DNA of 6,877 nucleotides, from contig JABSSV010000103.1 in the NCBI GenBank assembly GCA_013213875.1, positions 1 to 6,877 on the forward strand, read 5' to 3'. Each line of letters starts with the position of its first letter. Positions within the stretch are counted from its first letter, which is position 1. The notes beneath the pieces are model-generated. The model was not told where the DNA came from and did not search any database. It worked only from the letters and a program-made list of their open reading frames with translations. Origin of the DNA: Lysobacterales bacterium (lineage in GTDB: Bacteria > Pseudomonadota > Gammaproteobacteria > Xanthomonadales > SZUA-36). The translations under genes were made by a program, and so were the position numbers. This document shows positions 6,478 through 6,877 of the stretch, piece by piece.

Positions 6478-6500
6478 GCCGAGCGCCGGCGGGCGTCGGC
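6478..6500 (-). other. GC-rich hairpin in the lptD-surA intercistronic leader
   Basis: GCCGA at 6478-6482 pairs perfectly with TCGGC at 6496-6500. After a one-base bulge at 6483, CGCC at 6484-6487 pairs with GGCG at 6492-6495, leaving a GGCG tetraloop on the plus-strand reading. In the surA transcript the stem ends 7 nt before the ribosome site. No T-tract follows on the minus strand, so it is not a standard terminator. It could tune or stabilise the surA part of the message; that role is inference. Confidence 0.45.
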
Positions 6501-6539
6501 TCTGTCATGCGTAAAGGCGCTATTTTAACCCATGCGCGA

Positions 6540-6877
6540 TTAGGGTGCCGGTGTGTAGAACAGCGGCGGGCTGCGGCGTCCAAAAGCGCCAAGACCTTTC
6601 AGCCGTAGTTCTACAAACAGCCCATCTCGAGTGCCGCCCTGACGATCCTTGAGGTAACGCCTGGCCGCTACTCTTAGCGCCCAGCAACAGCTCTCATACT
6701 CAAGACCGATGAGTCCCTCCTGAAGTTCCGAATCGGCCAGTGAATAGTTGATCCGGCTGTAGAGGCTCCAGCGTTCATTGATGGGCCACAGGTAGCGCAC
6801 GTCAAATTGGTCCAGCCGATCGCGACGGTAGCGGTATTCCACACCGAGCCGACTGCCCCCTTTGCTCAGATAATCAA
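6540..6877 (-). CDS. lptD: LPS-assembly protein LptD, C-terminal end only
   Basis: Outer-membrane beta-barrel that, with the lipoprotein LptE as plug, inserts lipopolysaccharide into the outer leaflet. Only the last 111 codons are in the window; the frame is open to the right edge and stops at TAA (6540-6542). The fragment shows alternating barrel strands: VEYRYRRDRLDQFD, LWPINERWSL, EYESCCWALRV, RRYLKDR and a terminal LKGLGAFG stretch, all typical of the LptD C-terminus. The adjacent cysteines in ESCCW (codons 6684-6689) match E. coli Cys724/Cys725, which form the interdomain disulfides needed for function. After LKGLGAFG the tail ends RRSPPLFYTPAP. surA follows in the same direction, the usual pairing of this client and its chaperone. 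The 5' part lies beyond the window. Confidence 0.95.
   Translation of the reverse strand, partial: DYLSKGGSRLGVEYRYRRDRLDQFDVRYLWPINERWSLYSRINYSLADSELQEGLIGLEYESCCWALRVAARRYLKDRQGGTRDGLFVELRLKGLGAFGRRSPPLFYTPAP

Noticed and set aside
6478..6500. Hairpin before surA as an intrinsic terminator
   Set aside because: No T-tract follows it on either strand; on the minus strand the next bases are the GC-rich surA leader and ribosome site.
6461..6592. N-terminal extensions of surA from 6592 or from the ATG at 6508
   Set aside because: They would bury the Sec signal peptide behind 16-44 extra residues, overlap lptD in the longer case, and lack a ribosome site, whereas ATG 6460 has AGGA at good spacing.

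Overview
The window holds nine protein-coding genes packed almost end to end. It looks like a GC-rich gammaproteobacterium (roughly 60% GC by eye). The proteins resemble those of Pseudomonas and marine Oceanospirillales-type bacteria more than enterics, but the genus cannot be fixed from this sequence. Two conserved housekeeping clusters converge tail to tail near position 2148. No gene-free stretch exceeds 80 bases, and I see no tRNA, rRNA, insertion sequence, phage remnant, CRISPR array or attachment site.

Plus strand, 1-2146: the 3' part of lgt (prolipoprotein diacylglyceryl transferase, cut by the window edge), then thyA and folA. The three are very tightly spaced: a TGATG stop/start overlap between lgt and thyA, and 3 nt between thyA and folA. 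ThyA makes dTMP and leaves dihydrofolate, which FolA reduces back to tetrahydrofolate, so the pair is one functional module. Lgt starts lipoprotein maturation in the inner membrane.

Minus strand, 6877-2151: lptD (3' end only), surA, pdxA, rsmA, apaG, apaH. This is the classic gammaproteobacterial lptD-surA-pdxA-rsmA-apaG-apaH order. LptD is the outer-membrane LPS translocon and SurA the periplasmic chaperone that helps fold it and other barrel proteins. PdxA makes a pyridoxal-phosphate precursor, RsmA dimethylates 16S rRNA, ApaG is a small fibronectin-III-like protein, and ApaH hydrolyses Ap4A and removes Np4 RNA caps. surA-pdxA and pdxA-rsmA are close or overlapping and suggest translational coupling. 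surA and apaG sit behind small gaps with good Shine-Dalgarno sites.

I did not find a new biological system. The points most worth a second look are the strongly Arg-rich second half of ApaH, a Glu at the catalytic acid position of FolA, a 13-residue loop just before the ThyA active-site Cys, a strong GC hairpin in the surA leader, and a convergent junction with only 4 bp between stop codons and no visible terminator.
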